Source: Falsochrobactrum shanghaiense (lineage in GTDB: Bacteria > Pseudomonadota > Alphaproteobacteria > Rhizobiales > Rhizobiaceae). From it: DNA of 64,000 bases. The notes beneath the pieces are model-generated. The model was not told the DNA's origin, searched no databases, and worked only from the letters and a program-made list of their open reading frames with translations. Where the stretch lies: positions 558,001-622,000 of the forward strand of contig NZ_QGDB01000002.1 in assembly GCF_003149535.1 (NCBI RefSeq), in the 5' to 3' direction. The number at the start of each line of letters is the position of its first letter. Position 1 is the stretch's first letter. Shown piece by piece: positions 18,796 through 28,042 of this stretch. Position numbers and translations under genes: made by a program.

Positions 18796-19848
18796 CTATA
18801 TTTCTTCCTGTTTATCCTGTTCATTCCCAAACAAGGACCATGCCGCAATAAACATTGCCGCAATCATTGGTCCCACGACAAATCCGTTAATGCCCACCAG
18901 TGATATGCCACCGATTGTTGAAATCAGGATCACATAATCAGGCATGCGCGTGCCTTTGCCCACCAGCGGCGGGCGCAGCAGATTGTCGATCATGCCAATG
19001 ACCAGCACCCCCATAAGGATCAATATTGTTCCCCGGCCCCATTGACCGCTGAGAATGAACCATGTGGCCGCAGGCGCCCAGACCAGTGCCGCGCCGACGG
19101 CAGGCAGCATGGAACAAAACGTCATCACCACCCCCCACAGCAACGCAGCTTCTATGCCCAGCAGCCAGAAGGTAACGCCGCCGATCGTCCCCTGTATGAC
19201 CGCGATGATAATATTGCCCTTGACGGTCGCACGAATGACGGCTGCGAATTTATCGAGGAACTGGCGTGTATAATCATCGCTGAGCGGAATGGTTTTACGG
19301 ATCGTCGATCCCAGTTCCGCCCCGTCGCGAAACAGGAAGAAAAGCAGGTAGATCATGATGCCGAAGCTGATCAGGAATTGCGCGGTATTTTGCCCGAAGC
19401 TTACCAGACGGCTTGCAAAAAGCTGGCTGGCCTGCAAGGCGGCCGATGAAATACGCGAGCGCCACTCGGCAAAGCTGCCCAGTTCGAAACGCATCAGCCA
19501 TTCTTCCAGTGAATCGGGCAAGGCAGCCGTGATGCGTGAAATATAACTGTTCAGATCAAATTCCCGCGTGCTGAGACGTTGATAAAGGGAATTGCCTTCC
19601 TGAACCAGCGAGCCGAAAATCAAAAGCATCGGAATAATGACGAGACAAATGCACATCAATACCGACAACATTGCCGCGATATTGCGCCGGCCACGCAGCA
19701 TGCGCACCAGCCATTGCTGCACGGGATAGAAAATTATAGCGAGAATGATCCCCCATAAAACAGCCGAGTAATAGGGAATGAGCAGCCACGCGAAGGCTAT
19801 GGTAACCAGAGTCAGGAGAATGTAAAAGCTTGCGCGCTCAACGGACAT
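18796..19848 (-). CDS. AI-2E family transporter (PerM/DUF20-like permease)
   Basis: A 350-residue inner-membrane protein with seven or eight hydrophobic helices. Family signatures include the N-terminal AWLLIPYYSAVLWGIILAII, the central periplasmic segment rich in S/L/R, the LISFGIMIYLLFFLFRDGAE helix and the C-terminal MIDNLLRPPLVGKGTRMPDY block. Family members were named for autoinducer-2 export, but substrates are unknown in most cases, including ion or antiport functions. It is a single gene, convergent with the small RNA on its right in transcription terms, and has no visible partner. Confidence 0.88.
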   Translation of the reverse strand: MSVERASFYILLTLVTIAFAWLLIPYYSAVLWGIILAIIFYPVQQWLVRMLRGRRNIAAMLSVLMCICLVIIPMLLIFGSLVQEGNSLYQRLSTREFDLNSYISRITAALPDSLEEWLMRFELGSFAEWRSRISSAALQASQLFASRLVSFGQNTAQFLISFGIMIYLLFFLFRDGAELGSTIRKTIPLSDDYTRQFLDKFAAVIRATVKGNIIIAVIQGTIGGVTFWLLGIEAALLWGVVMTFCSMLPAVGAALVWAPAATWFILSGQWGRGTILILMGVLVIGMIDNLLRPPLVGKGTRMPDYVILISTIGGISLVGINGFVVGPMIAAMFIAAWSLFGNEQDKQEEI

Positions 19849-19922
19849 GGCATCTCATGAGTTATAGTGAGGCACTCAAGCCTCACCCTGCCCCGGATTC
19901 GTTTCGCATTCAATAACCCGAT

Positions 19923-20765
19923 TTATGCCTTTGGGTCCATCAGGGGATGACTTGCTCGTTTGCGGCGTCCTGAAAAGGGCTTTGGCATCGCATCCAGCAA
20001 AGCTTGCGTATAAGCATGTCGCGGATGATCGAACACTTCGTGGGTCGGCCCCTCCTCCACGATGTGCCCCTGATAAAGAACAGCCACACGGTCAGTAATT
20101 GCCCGCACCACACCAAGGTCATGGCTGATAAAAAGATAGGACAGGCCGAATTTTTCCTGCAAGTCCATCATCAGGTTCAAAACCTGCGCCTGAATGGAAA
20201 CATCGAGCGCGGAAACAGGCTCGTCGGCGACGATCAGCGCGGGTCGCGTGATCAATGCACGCGCAATCGCGATACGCTGACGCTGACCCCCGGAAAATTC
20301 ATGCGGATATTTTTCCGCAGACGCAACTGGCAGGCCAACGGCTTCCAGAACTTCGATCACACGCTTGTCGCGTTCGCTGGCGCTTGTGGCGCGCTCCAGC
20401 GAGGTGATCGGTTCGGCAATGATGCGCCTGACCGTGTGCCGCGGATCGAGCGAACCGTAAGGATCCTGAAAAATTGCCTGAAAGCCCTTGCGCGCCTCGC
20501 GCAAGCCTGCCCTGTCGAGGGCATAAATATCCTGCCCATTGATCACAACCTGCCCCGATTGCGGCCTTTCAAGCCCCATTATGGTGCGCGCCAGCGTGGA
20601 TTTTCCCGAACCGCTCTCACCAACGATGCCAAGGCTTTGTCCCGCTTCGATCTCGATGCTGATGCCATCAAGCACGCGCAGCCTTTTTGGCCTTGAAAGC
20701 AGCGATGCGCGCGCCAGATCATATTCGCAAACCACATTTCGCACCTGTAAAATGGCTGGCCTCAT
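19923..20765 (-). CDS. peptide/nickel-type ABC transporter ATPase (DppF/OppF class)
   Basis: A 280-residue ABC ATPase. Walker A is [20 protein letters not shown], the signature EFSGGQRQRIAIARALITRP, Walker B LIVADEPVSALD, and the switch His lies in FISHDLGVV. The C-terminal oligopeptide-type extension is short (TQALLDAMPKP). Its ATG overlaps the stop of the preceding gene by four bases (ATGA), as do the next junctions, so the operon is translationally coupled. It is the last gene of a five-gene uptake operon for peptides or related solutes. Confidence 0.92.
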   Translation of the reverse strand: MRPAILQVRNVVCEYDLARASLLSRPKRLRVLDGISIEIEAGQSLGIVGESGSGKSTLARTIMGLERPQSGQVVINGQDIYALDRAGLREARKGFQAIFQDPYGSLDPRHTVRRIIAEPITSLERATSASERDKRVIEVLEAVGLPVASAEKYPHEFSGGQRQRIAIARALITRPALIVADEPVSALDVSIQAQVLNLMMDLQEKFGLSYLFISHDLGVVRAITDRVAVLYQGHIVEEGPTHEVFDHPRHAYTQALLDAMPKPFSGRRKRASHPLMDPKA

Positions 20766-21775
20766 AAAATGACCTCGCCATCCTGCGGATGAAAACAGGC
20801 AGCCCGATGCGGGTGTCCGTTTCCGCTATCGAGCATATCGAGCGGCGGTATTGCCTGACGGCAATCATTCTGCACGAATGCGCAGCGCTCGGCAAAGCTG
20901 CAATAAGGCGGGCGCTCCAGCGGATCGGGAACCGCGCCCGGAATAGAAGCCAGGCGCTGGCGATGGCCTGAACGACTGGAAGCCAGTGCCGCAATATGCG
21001 GCGAGGCTGCAAACAAGCCGCGCGCATATGGATGCGCCATACGGCGAAAAACGGCCTCGGTAGAGCCTGTTTCGACAATGCGGCCTGCATACATGACGGC
21101 GATACGGTCAGTCATTTCGGACACCACGCCAAGATCGTGGGTGATGAGCATCAGCGCCATTCCCGTTTCATCGACCAGTTCATCGATCAGATCGAGTATC
21201 TGCGCCTGCACGGTCACATCAAGCGCCGTGGTCGGCTCGTCGGCTATCAGCAGGCCCGGCTCGCAAGCGATGGCAATCGCGATCATGACACGCTGGCGCT
21301 GTCCGCCCGAAAGCTGATGGGGGTAAAGATCGAGGCTGAAACGCGGTGCGGACAAACCCACCCGGTCAAGCAAGGCGCGGGCCTTGCGCTCCGCATCGGC
21401 ACGGTTTTCTCCTAGATGCAGCCTGCGGCCTTCGGCAATCTGCGCACCGATGGGCTTGATGGGATTAAGCGCCGTCATCGGTTCCTGAAAGATCATCGCC
21501 ATGCGTCGTCCCCGCATCCTGCATAATTGCCTTTCGGGCATCGCGGCAATATCCTCGTCCGCAAGGCGCAACATGCCGCGAAGTCGCATCCGGTCGGGCA
21601 GCAATCCCATTGCCGCAAGCGCCATGACGGTCTTGCCGCTGCCAGATTCGCCCACGATGCCAAGGCGTTCACCGCGATCAAGCGTCAGCGTGATGTCGGC
21701 GAGAATTTCCGCCGTCTCAAAACCGAGCGGCAGTTCAACGAACATCTGCGTCATTTCAAGCAAGGGTGCGCTCAT
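20762..21775 (-). CDS. peptide/nickel-type ABC transporter ATPase (DppD/OppD class)
   Basis: A 337-residue ABC ATPase pairing with the downstream DppF-like subunit. It shows Walker [20 protein letters not shown], the signature [20 protein letters not shown], Walker [13 protein letters not shown], and the DppD-type C-terminal extension with cysteines ([20 protein letters not shown]), which in this family binds an iron-sulfur cluster. It overlaps both neighbours by four bases. Confidence 0.93.
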   Translation of the reverse strand: MSAPLLEMTQMFVELPLGFETAEILADITLTLDRGERLGIVGESGSGKTVMALAAMGLLPDRMRLRGMLRLADEDIAAMPERQLCRMRGRRMAMIFQEPMTALNPIKPIGAQIAEGRRLHLGENRADAERKARALLDRVGLSAPRFSLDLYPHQLSGGQRQRVMIAIAIACEPGLLIADEPTTALDVTVQAQILDLIDELVDETGMALMLITHDLGVVSEMTDRIAVMYAGRIVETGSTEAVFRRMAHPYARGLFAASPHIAALASSRSGHRQRLASIPGAVPDPLERPPYCSFAERCAFVQNDCRQAIPPLDMLDSGNGHPHRAACFHPQDGEVIL

Positions 21776-22632
21776 CTGCGTCTCCTGACGCGCGGATCGA
21801 GCACATCGCGCAAGCCGTCACCCAGCATGTTCAGGCCGAGAACCGCCAGCGTGATGGCAATACCGGGGAAGATCGCAAGCCACGGCGCCTGATATATGAA
21901 TGTCTGCGCATCATTGAGCATCTTGCCCCAGCTTGGCATTGGCGGCTGTGTCCCCAGTCCGACATAGGAAAGCCCCGCTTCGGCGACAATCGCCAGCGCA
22001 AACTGGATCGTTGCCTGGACGATGAGCACATGATTGATATTGGGCAATATATGCAACAGCGCGATCGAAATATCGCCCCGCCCCGCACATCGCGCGGCCT
22101 GCACATATTCGCGCTTCCACAAGCCAAGTGACGCACCGCGCGTCAGCCGTGCAAAAACCGGTATGTTGAAAATGCCGATGGCGATCATCGCATTCACCGC
22201 GCCGGGGCCGAATATGGCGGTAATGATGACGGCGGTAAGAAGTGCTGGAAATGCGAAGGCCAGATCGGTCATACGCATGACAATGCCATCGTCCAGCCCG
22301 CCGCGTGCTGAAGCAAAGACGCCCAGCGGAATGCCTATTCCCGCGCCCACAAGCACGGCAATAAGCGACACGGCGATGGAATTGCGCGCGCCAGCCATGA
22401 TCATCGAAAAGACGTCGCGTCCGTAATTATCGGTCCCGAAGAAATGTGTGACACTAGGCCCCTGCAATTTGTCGCGGAAATTCATCGCCGTCGGAGAAAA
22501 CGGCGTCCAGACAAAGGAACCGAGCGCCATGACCACGAAGATCATGGTTATGGCAAGGCCCGCACACAGGCTGCGGCTCATCAGGAGTGTTTTCAAAAGA
22601 CCCGGCTTTGGCAGCAACTGCGTGACGCTCAT
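21772..22632 (-). CDS. peptide/nickel-type ABC transporter permease (DppC class)
   Basis: A 286-residue inner-membrane permease with an N-terminal OppC-like helix (SLCAGLAITMIFVVMALGSF), the FGTDNYGRDVFSMIMAGARN segment diagnostic of the DppC/OppC class, and the EAA-type ATPase contact loop (EYVQAARCAGRGDISIALLH). It overlaps the DppB-like gene upstream and the DppD-like gene downstream by four bases each. Confidence 0.93.
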   Translation of the reverse strand: MSVTQLLPKPGLLKTLLMSRSLCAGLAITMIFVVMALGSFVWTPFSPTAMNFRDKLQGPSVTHFFGTDNYGRDVFSMIMAGARNSIAVSLIAVLVGAGIGIPLGVFASARGGLDDGIVMRMTDLAFAFPALLTAVIITAIFGPGAVNAMIAIGIFNIPVFARLTRGASLGLWKREYVQAARCAGRGDISIALLHILPNINHVLIVQATIQFALAIVAEAGLSYVGLGTQPPMPSWGKMLNDAQTFIYQAPWLAIFPGIAITLAVLGLNMLGDGLRDVLDPRVRRRR

Positions 22633-23582
22633 CGGCTGCTCCCGCCTGAAAGGCGCGGATCGATGAGGCCATAGAGCAGATCAACGAGAAAATTGACCGC
22701 GATCACCGCTGCGGCCAGCAGCGTCACCAGCGATTGCACCGTGACCAGATCGCGCTGCGCGATTGCCTGAAACACCAGCCGCCCAAGACCGGGGAGATTG
22801 AAGACATTCTCGATGATGATGGTTCCCGCAAGCAAAAACGAGAATTGCAGCCCAATGATCGTTACAATCGGAATCAGCGCATTGGGCACCGCATGGCGCC
22901 AGAGCGCAGCCTGCTGCGTCAGCCCCTTGGCGCGCGCGGTGCGGATGAAATCCTCCCCCAGTGTCTCGATGACCGCCGAACGCGTAATTCGGGCGAGAAT
23001 GGCTGCAAGAGGCAAGGCCAGCGCCAATGCGGGCAAGAACAATGAACGAATGCCGTTCCAGAAGCCATTTTCCCAACCTGCAAAACCCGAGGCCGGGAAC
23101 CAGCCAAGCTGCAATGCGAAAAAAAGAATAAGCAGCAGCCCGAGCCAGAAATTCGGAATCGCTATTCCCACCTGTGCCATGCCCATGGAAAGCACATCGC
23201 CTGCCTGCCCGCGGCGGGCTGCCGCGTAAACGCCAATCGGAATGGCGACCAGAATAGAGATCGCCATCGATAAAAGGGCCAGCGGCAGCGTGACCATGAT
23301 ACGCGGCCCCAGCAACTCGCGGATCGGTACGGAATAGGTATAGCTGGTGCCAAAATCCCCGACAAAAAAGCCGCCGATCCAGTGCAGATAGCGCCACCAG
23401 AGCGGTTGATCGAGGCCAAGCTGCTTATGCAATGCGGCCAGCGTTTCAGGCTGCGCATTGATCCCGAGGATCACCGCTGCCGGATCGCCGGGCAAAACCT
23501 GCATCAGCAAAAAGACGACGATGGAGGCCGCAAGCGTCGTCAGCAGGAGCGAAACCACTCGCCCGGCTATGTAAAGCAGCAT
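22629..23582 (-). CDS. peptide/nickel-type ABC transporter permease (DppB class)
   Basis: A 317-residue permease. It begins MLLYIAGRVVSLLLTTLAAS and contains the class signature VVFLLMQVLPGDPAAVILG and the EAA loop (GEDFIRTARAKGLTQQAALW). Six transmembrane helices are expected. A 94-base gap separates it from the binding-protein gene upstream, the usual order (binding protein, B, C, D, F). Confidence 0.93.
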   Translation of the reverse strand: MLLYIAGRVVSLLLTTLAASIVVFLLMQVLPGDPAAVILGINAQPETLAALHKQLGLDQPLWWRYLHWIGGFFVGDFGTSYTYSVPIRELLGPRIMVTLPLALLSMAISILVAIPIGVYAAARRGQAGDVLSMGMAQVGIAIPNFWLGLLLILFFALQLGWFPASGFAGWENGFWNGIRSLFLPALALALPLAAILARITRSAVIETLGEDFIRTARAKGLTQQAALWRHAVPNALIPIVTIIGLQFSFLLAGTIIIENVFNLPGLGRLVFQAIAQRDLVTVQSLVTLLAAAVIAVNFLVDLLYGLIDPRLSGGSSR

Positions 23583-23676
23583 AACGTCCTCCCTGAATGG
23601 ATCCGCCCTCCATTCCGCATTGCATCACTGCCATGCAGCATTTTTTCGCAAAGCGCCCGCCTCTTTGCAGGCTTGA

Positions 23677-25155
23677 TCAATTCTCCCAGTAAGCTTGGGT
23701 CAGATCGTCTGCGGGAATAGGCATATTTTTCCATAGGCCTTTGATGTTCTTGTTCCAAACGCCAATCTTCGGCAGCGCGAAGAGGAAGATATTCGGCTCG
23801 TCCTGAGCCAGCTTCTCCTGCAATTCCTTCACAAGTTCGAGCTGTTCCGTCTCACTGGCCGCTTCTGAATAGGATTTGTAAAGCGCTTTATATTCAGGAC
23901 TCCGGTAATTGAAATAATATTTATCGCGGGCATAGATATCGAGATCGCGCGCCTCCGTATGGGCAATGATGGTTGCATCGAAATCGGAACGCGTGAACAC
24001 CTGATCCAGCCATTGGGCAAACTCAATCGGCACCAGATTTGCCTGAATGCCGACCTCAGCCAGCATGGCCGCAATGATCTCGCCGCCCCGGCGTGCATAG
24101 ACCGGAGGCGGCAGCGTAATGGTGATCTGCGTACCCGCCGGAACGCCCGCCTCTTCCAGAAGCTGCATCGCCTTGGCGGGATCATAGGGATAGGTTTCCG
24201 ACAGATCGACATAACCGGGATCGACCGGCGCATAATGGGAGCCAATCGGCGTGCCGAAGCCCGAATAAATGCCTTCGATCAGCGCCTTGCTGTCAATGGC
24301 ATGCGCGAGTGCGCGGCGTACCCTGACATCGTCAAACGGCTTTCTCGCATTGTTGAGCGAGAGCAGAACCTTGCCAGCCGTATCACCTATCTCGACGTCA
24401 AGTTCATCTTCGCTCTTGAAGCGATTGATGAGTTCGGGGGCCTGAAACATTGGAAATGCGTCAATATCCCCCGCAAGAATTGCTGCCGCAGCCGCCGATG
24501 GATCGCTCACAAAACGAAAGGTGACGGCAGAAAGCCTTGCAGGCTCGCCCCAGTAATCGGGATTGCGCTCAAGCTCGACGCGATCACCCTGCACCCAGCG
24601 CTTGAACCGGAACGGACCTGTTCCAACCGGCTTTGTCCGGTTTGTGGCGGCCGAATCGGGTGCGATCATCACCGCATCCCCCCACCCCATATTGAACAGG
24701 AAATTCGAGCTCGGGCGTTTCAGCGTCACAACCGCCGTCTGCGGATCGGGACATTCGGTTCTGGCGATCGGCTCGAACAGACCTTTTTGCGCATTCGTGG
24801 AATCAGGTGCTGTCGCGCGCTCGTAGGAAAATTTCACAACCGAGCAATCGAAGGGTGTCCCATCATGGAATTTTACCCCTTCATGGAGCCTGAATGTATA
24901 GGTCAGCTGATCATCCGAAACAGCCCAGCTTGCGGCGAGGTGCGGCTTTACGGTGCCATCCTCGACAATACGCACCAGACCTTCATAGAGATTGGCATAA
25001 GTAACCTGCCTGATGCCTGCCGCGGCATTTGCTGTCGGGTCCAGCCCCGGCGGCTCAAGCACCTCGCCTACAATCAATGTGTCCTTGGCGAAAGCGCCGT
25101 TGATCGAAGCCAGCATCGTTATTGTCAGCAGCCCGGCCTTGAGCAAGTTCCCCAT
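23677..25155 (-). CDS. peptide-type ABC transporter substrate-binding protein (SBP family 5)
   Basis: A 492-residue periplasmic protein with a signal peptide cleaved after GAFA at residue 23. Family 5 features are LTYTFRLHEGVKFHDGTPFD, then RFKRWVQGDRVELERNPDYW and ARKPFDDVRVRRALAHAIDS. It heads the five-gene operon running to 19923. The substrate could be a dipeptide, glutathione, nickel complex or opine-like compound; the sequence alone does not decide. Confidence 0.93.
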   Translation of the reverse strand: MGNLLKAGLLTITMLASINGAFAKDTLIVGEVLEPPGLDPTANAAAGIRQVTYANLYEGLVRIVEDGTVKPHLAASWAVSDDQLTYTFRLHEGVKFHDGTPFDCSVVKFSYERATAPDSTNAQKGLFEPIARTECPDPQTAVVTLKRPSSNFLFNMGWGDAVMIAPDSAATNRTKPVGTGPFRFKRWVQGDRVELERNPDYWGEPARLSAVTFRFVSDPSAAAAAILAGDIDAFPMFQAPELINRFKSEDELDVEIGDTAGKVLLSLNNARKPFDDVRVRRALAHAIDSKALIEGIYSGFGTPIGSHYAPVDPGYVDLSETYPYDPAKAMQLLEEAGVPAGTQITITLPPPVYARRGGEIIAAMLAEVGIQANLVPIEFAQWLDQVFTRSDFDATIIAHTEARDLDIYARDKYYFNYRSPEYKALYKSYSEAASETEQLELVKELQEKLAQDEPNIFLFALPKIGVWNKNIKGLWKNMPIPADDLTQAYWEN

Positions 25156-25463
25156 GGTTTCTATAGTCCTTACGGTTAACGGTCAGATCGCGCGCCACGA
25201 TCCAGATCAGCTGCGATTCTGACAATCATAGAGGCAGCGGGCGAGCAAAGAAAAGCCGCAGTTGCATTAATATTCGCCCTCACGCATCTTCCTTCGGGCC
25301 TTGTTTGGTGCATTTATCGGCCAACCCTGCCCCATCTTCTTGATAATGAAAATTTGATCGGTCAATTGTTGGTATTTGCTGCGAAGAACAGCTAACCAAT
25401 AGATAGAGATTTTTCACGCACCTCTTTACTTCATTGGATTTTTCCCGGCAGCGAACTGTAATC

Positions 25464-26855
25464 ATGACCTCTCAATCAACGTCCAAAGCTTCCGTATTCG
25501 TAGCGCCTGATGGGTTATCCGCCCCTCGCCTTTATCGAGCCTGGGCAACGCTTATGCTCGGACTGACGCTTGCCGTGCTCGATGGCACGATTGCCAATGT
25601 CGCCCTGCCCACGATCGCGGCTGATTTCGCCGCAGGACCCGCAGCCTCGGTCTGGATCGTTAACGGCTATCAGCTTGCAATCGTCATCAGCCTGCTTCCA
25701 TTCGCGGCCCTGGGCGAAATTTACAGCTATCGTCGCGTTTATCTTCTCGGCGTTTCACTCTTTACGCTCGCATCTATAGCCTGTGCCTTTTCCGGGTCGC
25801 TGGAAATGCTGACGGCTGCTCGTATTATTCAGGGTTTTGGGGCGGCCGGACTGATGAGCGTCAATACCGCGCTTCTGCGCTACACGGTGCCGCAAGCTAA
25901 ATTCGGAACGGCAATTGGGCTCAATGCGCTGTTTGTCGCCTTCTCGGCCAGTGTCGGCCCGACACTTGCCGGTTTCGTTCTTCATGTTGCCAGCTGGCCA
26001 TGGCTCTTTGTCATCAATATACCTCTCGGCGTGCTGACGGTCGCGATGGGTCTTAAAAGCCTGCCCGACAACGAACGCTCATCCCGGCGCTTTGACATTT
26101 TAAGCGCCATTTTAACCGCAATGACAATTGGATTGCTGATTACCGCGATAGACGGAGCAGGCAACGGCCTTCCCCCTGCACCCTTACTTTTGCAGGTAGC
26201 AGGATGCGTGATCGCTGCATTTTTCCTGATTCGCCGCTCCTCGCGCCGGATGGACCCGCTCCTGCCGCTGGACCTGCTGCGAATCCCTGCATTCAGCCTG
26301 TCCCTTTGCACCTCGATCATATCCTTTCTGGCCCAGATGATGGCGTTCATCTCACTGCCATTCCTGTTTCAGAGCGTCTATGGCTTTGAACCGATTGCCG
26401 TGGGGCTGCTCATGATGCCCTGGCCGATAGCGCTTGCAATCGTCGCCCCTTTATCGGGCAGGCTTTCCGATAAATATTCTCCGGCAATCCTCGGTCTTCT
26501 CGGGCTGATTATTTTTGCCATCGGCCTTGCTATGCTGGGCCTGCTGCCCACCCATCCCACTGTTGAGGATATTTGCTGGCGGATGGCTTTATGCGGCATC
26601 GGGTTTGGGCTGTTTCAAGCCCCCAATAACCGGATGATCATCACGTCTGCACCGCGTTCACGCAGCGGCGCTGCCAGCGGCCTGCTCGGAACCGCGCGAC
26701 TTCTGGGACAATCCCTTGGCGCGGCTCTGACTGCCTTCCTGCTGGCAAGTTCCGGGATAGCCGGTATCCCGCGGATGTTGCTGATCGCCGCCGGTTTTGC
26801 CGCAATGGCGTCACTCGTCAGCCTTTCCCGCCATAGCCACGCAGAACGCCATTAA
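25464..26855 (+). CDS. MFS multidrug exporter, DHA2 (14-TMS) type
   Basis: A 463-residue proton-coupled exporter. The DHA2 signature LAVLDGTIANVALPTIAADF lies in the first helix, followed by WIVNGYQLAIVISLLPFAAL and motif C-like PTLAGFVLHVASWPWLFVIN. Hydrophobic helices fill the whole length. The frame opens at 25434, but the Met at 25464 (MTSQSTSKAS) is the more likely start. It is divergent from the peptide-transport operon, with no adjacent regulator gene, so the drug or metabolite exported is unknown. tRNA-Gly follows it. Confidence 0.9.
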   Translation: MTSQSTSKASVFVAPDGLSAPRLYRAWATLMLGLTLAVLDGTIANVALPTIAADFAAGPAASVWIVNGYQLAIVISLLPFAALGEIYSYRRVYLLGVSLFTLASIACAFSGSLEMLTAARIIQGFGAAGLMSVNTALLRYTVPQAKFGTAIGLNALFVAFSASVGPTLAGFVLHVASWPWLFVINIPLGVLTVAMGLKSLPDNERSSRRFDILSAILTAMTIGLLITAIDGAGNGLPPAPLLLQVAGCVIAAFFLIRRSSRRMDPLLPLDLLRIPAFSLSLCTSIISFLAQMMAFISLPFLFQSVYGFEPIAVGLLMMPWPIALAIVAPLSGRLSDKYSPAILGLLGLIIFAIGLAMLGLLPTHPTVEDICWRMALCGIGFGLFQAPNNRMIITSAPRSRSGAASGLLGTARLLGQSLGAALTAFLLASSGIAGIPRMLLIAAGFAAMASLVSLSRHSHAERH

Positions 26856-26952
26856 TCCCGGAAATAATCCTGGCTAAAACATGAAATTCCCTGTTGCATT
26901 CCTGAAATCATTGGTACATATAGCGCCTGCCTGATGGAAACGACTGGCGCGA

Positions 26953-27027
26953 GCGGGTGTAGCTCAGGGGTAGAGCACAACCTTGCCAAGGTTGGGGTCG
27001 AGGGTTCGAATCCCTTCGCCCGCTCCA
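26953..27027 (+). tRNA. tRNA-Gly(GCC)
   Basis: A complete cloverleaf: acceptor arms GCGGGTG and CGCCCGC, D-loop TAGCTCAGGGGTAGAGCA, anticodon loop TTGCCAA with GCC, and T-loop GTTCGAATC. CCA is encoded at 27025-27027. Confidence 0.98.
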
Positions 27028-27865
27028 GTTTTCCGATGCGGATAATTCTGTACCGCATTGAAATTACTAGATTAATCTAGACCGATAATTCACCTGTAAT
27101 TTTATTCGCTTGACTTTGCGCCCCGCCTGTAACCCGCAAGATCATATGGCAGCAAGCCGGATTTTGTGGGGAGTCGGCAAAAGCTGCGGAAAATCAAAGC
27201 CTTATAGCGAAAGCGCCACGACAGAAGGTTATGTCAGCCAAAATCAAGGCACACGGTCGGTTGCTCTAAATATCAATGTAAAAAATCTGAAAATCAGCGA
27301 CGCGCTACAACTGAACTTTATTTTATCAATGATTTCAATGGTTTATAAATGCAAATGGCGAGGGTGGGAACTAAACTATACAATTAAGCAATTGATATAA
27401 TTATCAAATTTAAAACTTGAAAAATTCTTCCCAACATTCCTCCCCACACTTTCTGAAAATGTCGCCCATCGTGACGCAACGGTAAGCGTGTAGGCGCGCT
27501 TCGGAAGTTCGGAAACCATCGCACCGATTTCTCTGGCTCCAAAAATCAAGATGGACGTAAACCGACGTAGGCAGAACACCGCGAAAGTTGATTTAGAAAA
27601 ATCAACGTATAATATTAATTAATATATTATAGATTGTATTTAGTAAATATTTCCCTCTTATTTTCCGTCAATGCGTGATAAAATCATATTATAATACGAC
27701 GCCAAAATATTATTATGATTTACTGAGTATTATTCGAATAATATTCTAATTTTTGTGCAATTTCTATTGATTCTTAGTGACATTTATACTGATTCATGCG
27801 AATTCGTCCTTGTCCGCTGTACGCCACGTTAAAGCGGACCCACTATAAACTGAGGAAGAAAGACC
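27028..27865. other. non-coding stretch spanning the left boundary of the mini-element
   Basis: There is no supported gene in 838 bases. A 96-residue frame at 27110-27400 starts at TTG and resembles nothing. Base composition drops sharply at about 27370: 27590-27780 is very AT-rich with runs such as TATAATATTAATTAATATAT. A degenerate copy of the tRNA-Ser 3' end lies at 27355-27369 and a TCCCCACACTT repeat at 27442. The AT-rich part probably holds the promoter of the excisionase-DUF3631 operon. Confidence 0.6.
27442..27453 (+). repeat. left-end TCCCCACACTTT repeat, probable integrase arm site
   Basis: TCCCCACACTTT occurs about 70 bases inside the proposed left boundary, in the same orientation as the repeats next to the integrase start (33105-33170). 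A degenerate TTCCCAACATT lies 13 bases before it. Short repeats at both ends of a tyrosine-recombinase element are the expected arm-type binding sites. Confidence 0.55.
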
Positions 27866-28042
27866 ATGAATAATCAAAAGCTATGTTCAGTCCTCGATGC
27901 GGCAAAAATGCTCGGCGTCGGACGGACGAAAATCTACGACATGCTTGCCAAGGGGCAAATCTTGTCCATGCGGATCGGCTCACGGCGGCTGGTCAAGGTG
28001 GAGAGCATCAAGGCGCTGATTGAACGCGGTGATGCAGCATGA
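27866..28042 (+). CDS. excisionase-like helix-turn-helix protein
   Basis: A 58-residue protein, MNNQKLCSVLDAAKMLGVGR followed by TKIYDMLAKGQILSMRIGSR and RLVKVESIKALIERGDAA. This is the excisionase/MerR-like winged HTH of AlpA and Xis type found in mobile elements. A GGAAG site precedes the ATG. Its TGA overlaps the ATG of the DUF3631 gene (ATGA), so the two are translationally coupled. Likely roles are directing excision by the integrase or activating element genes. Confidence 0.85.
   Translation: MNNQKLCSVLDAAKMLGVGRTKIYDMLAKGQILSMRIGSRRLVKVESIKALIERGDAA

Noticed and set aside
27110-27400. 96-residue frame after tRNA-Gly
   Set aside because: TTG start, no ribosome site, spans the proposed element boundary and resembles nothing.
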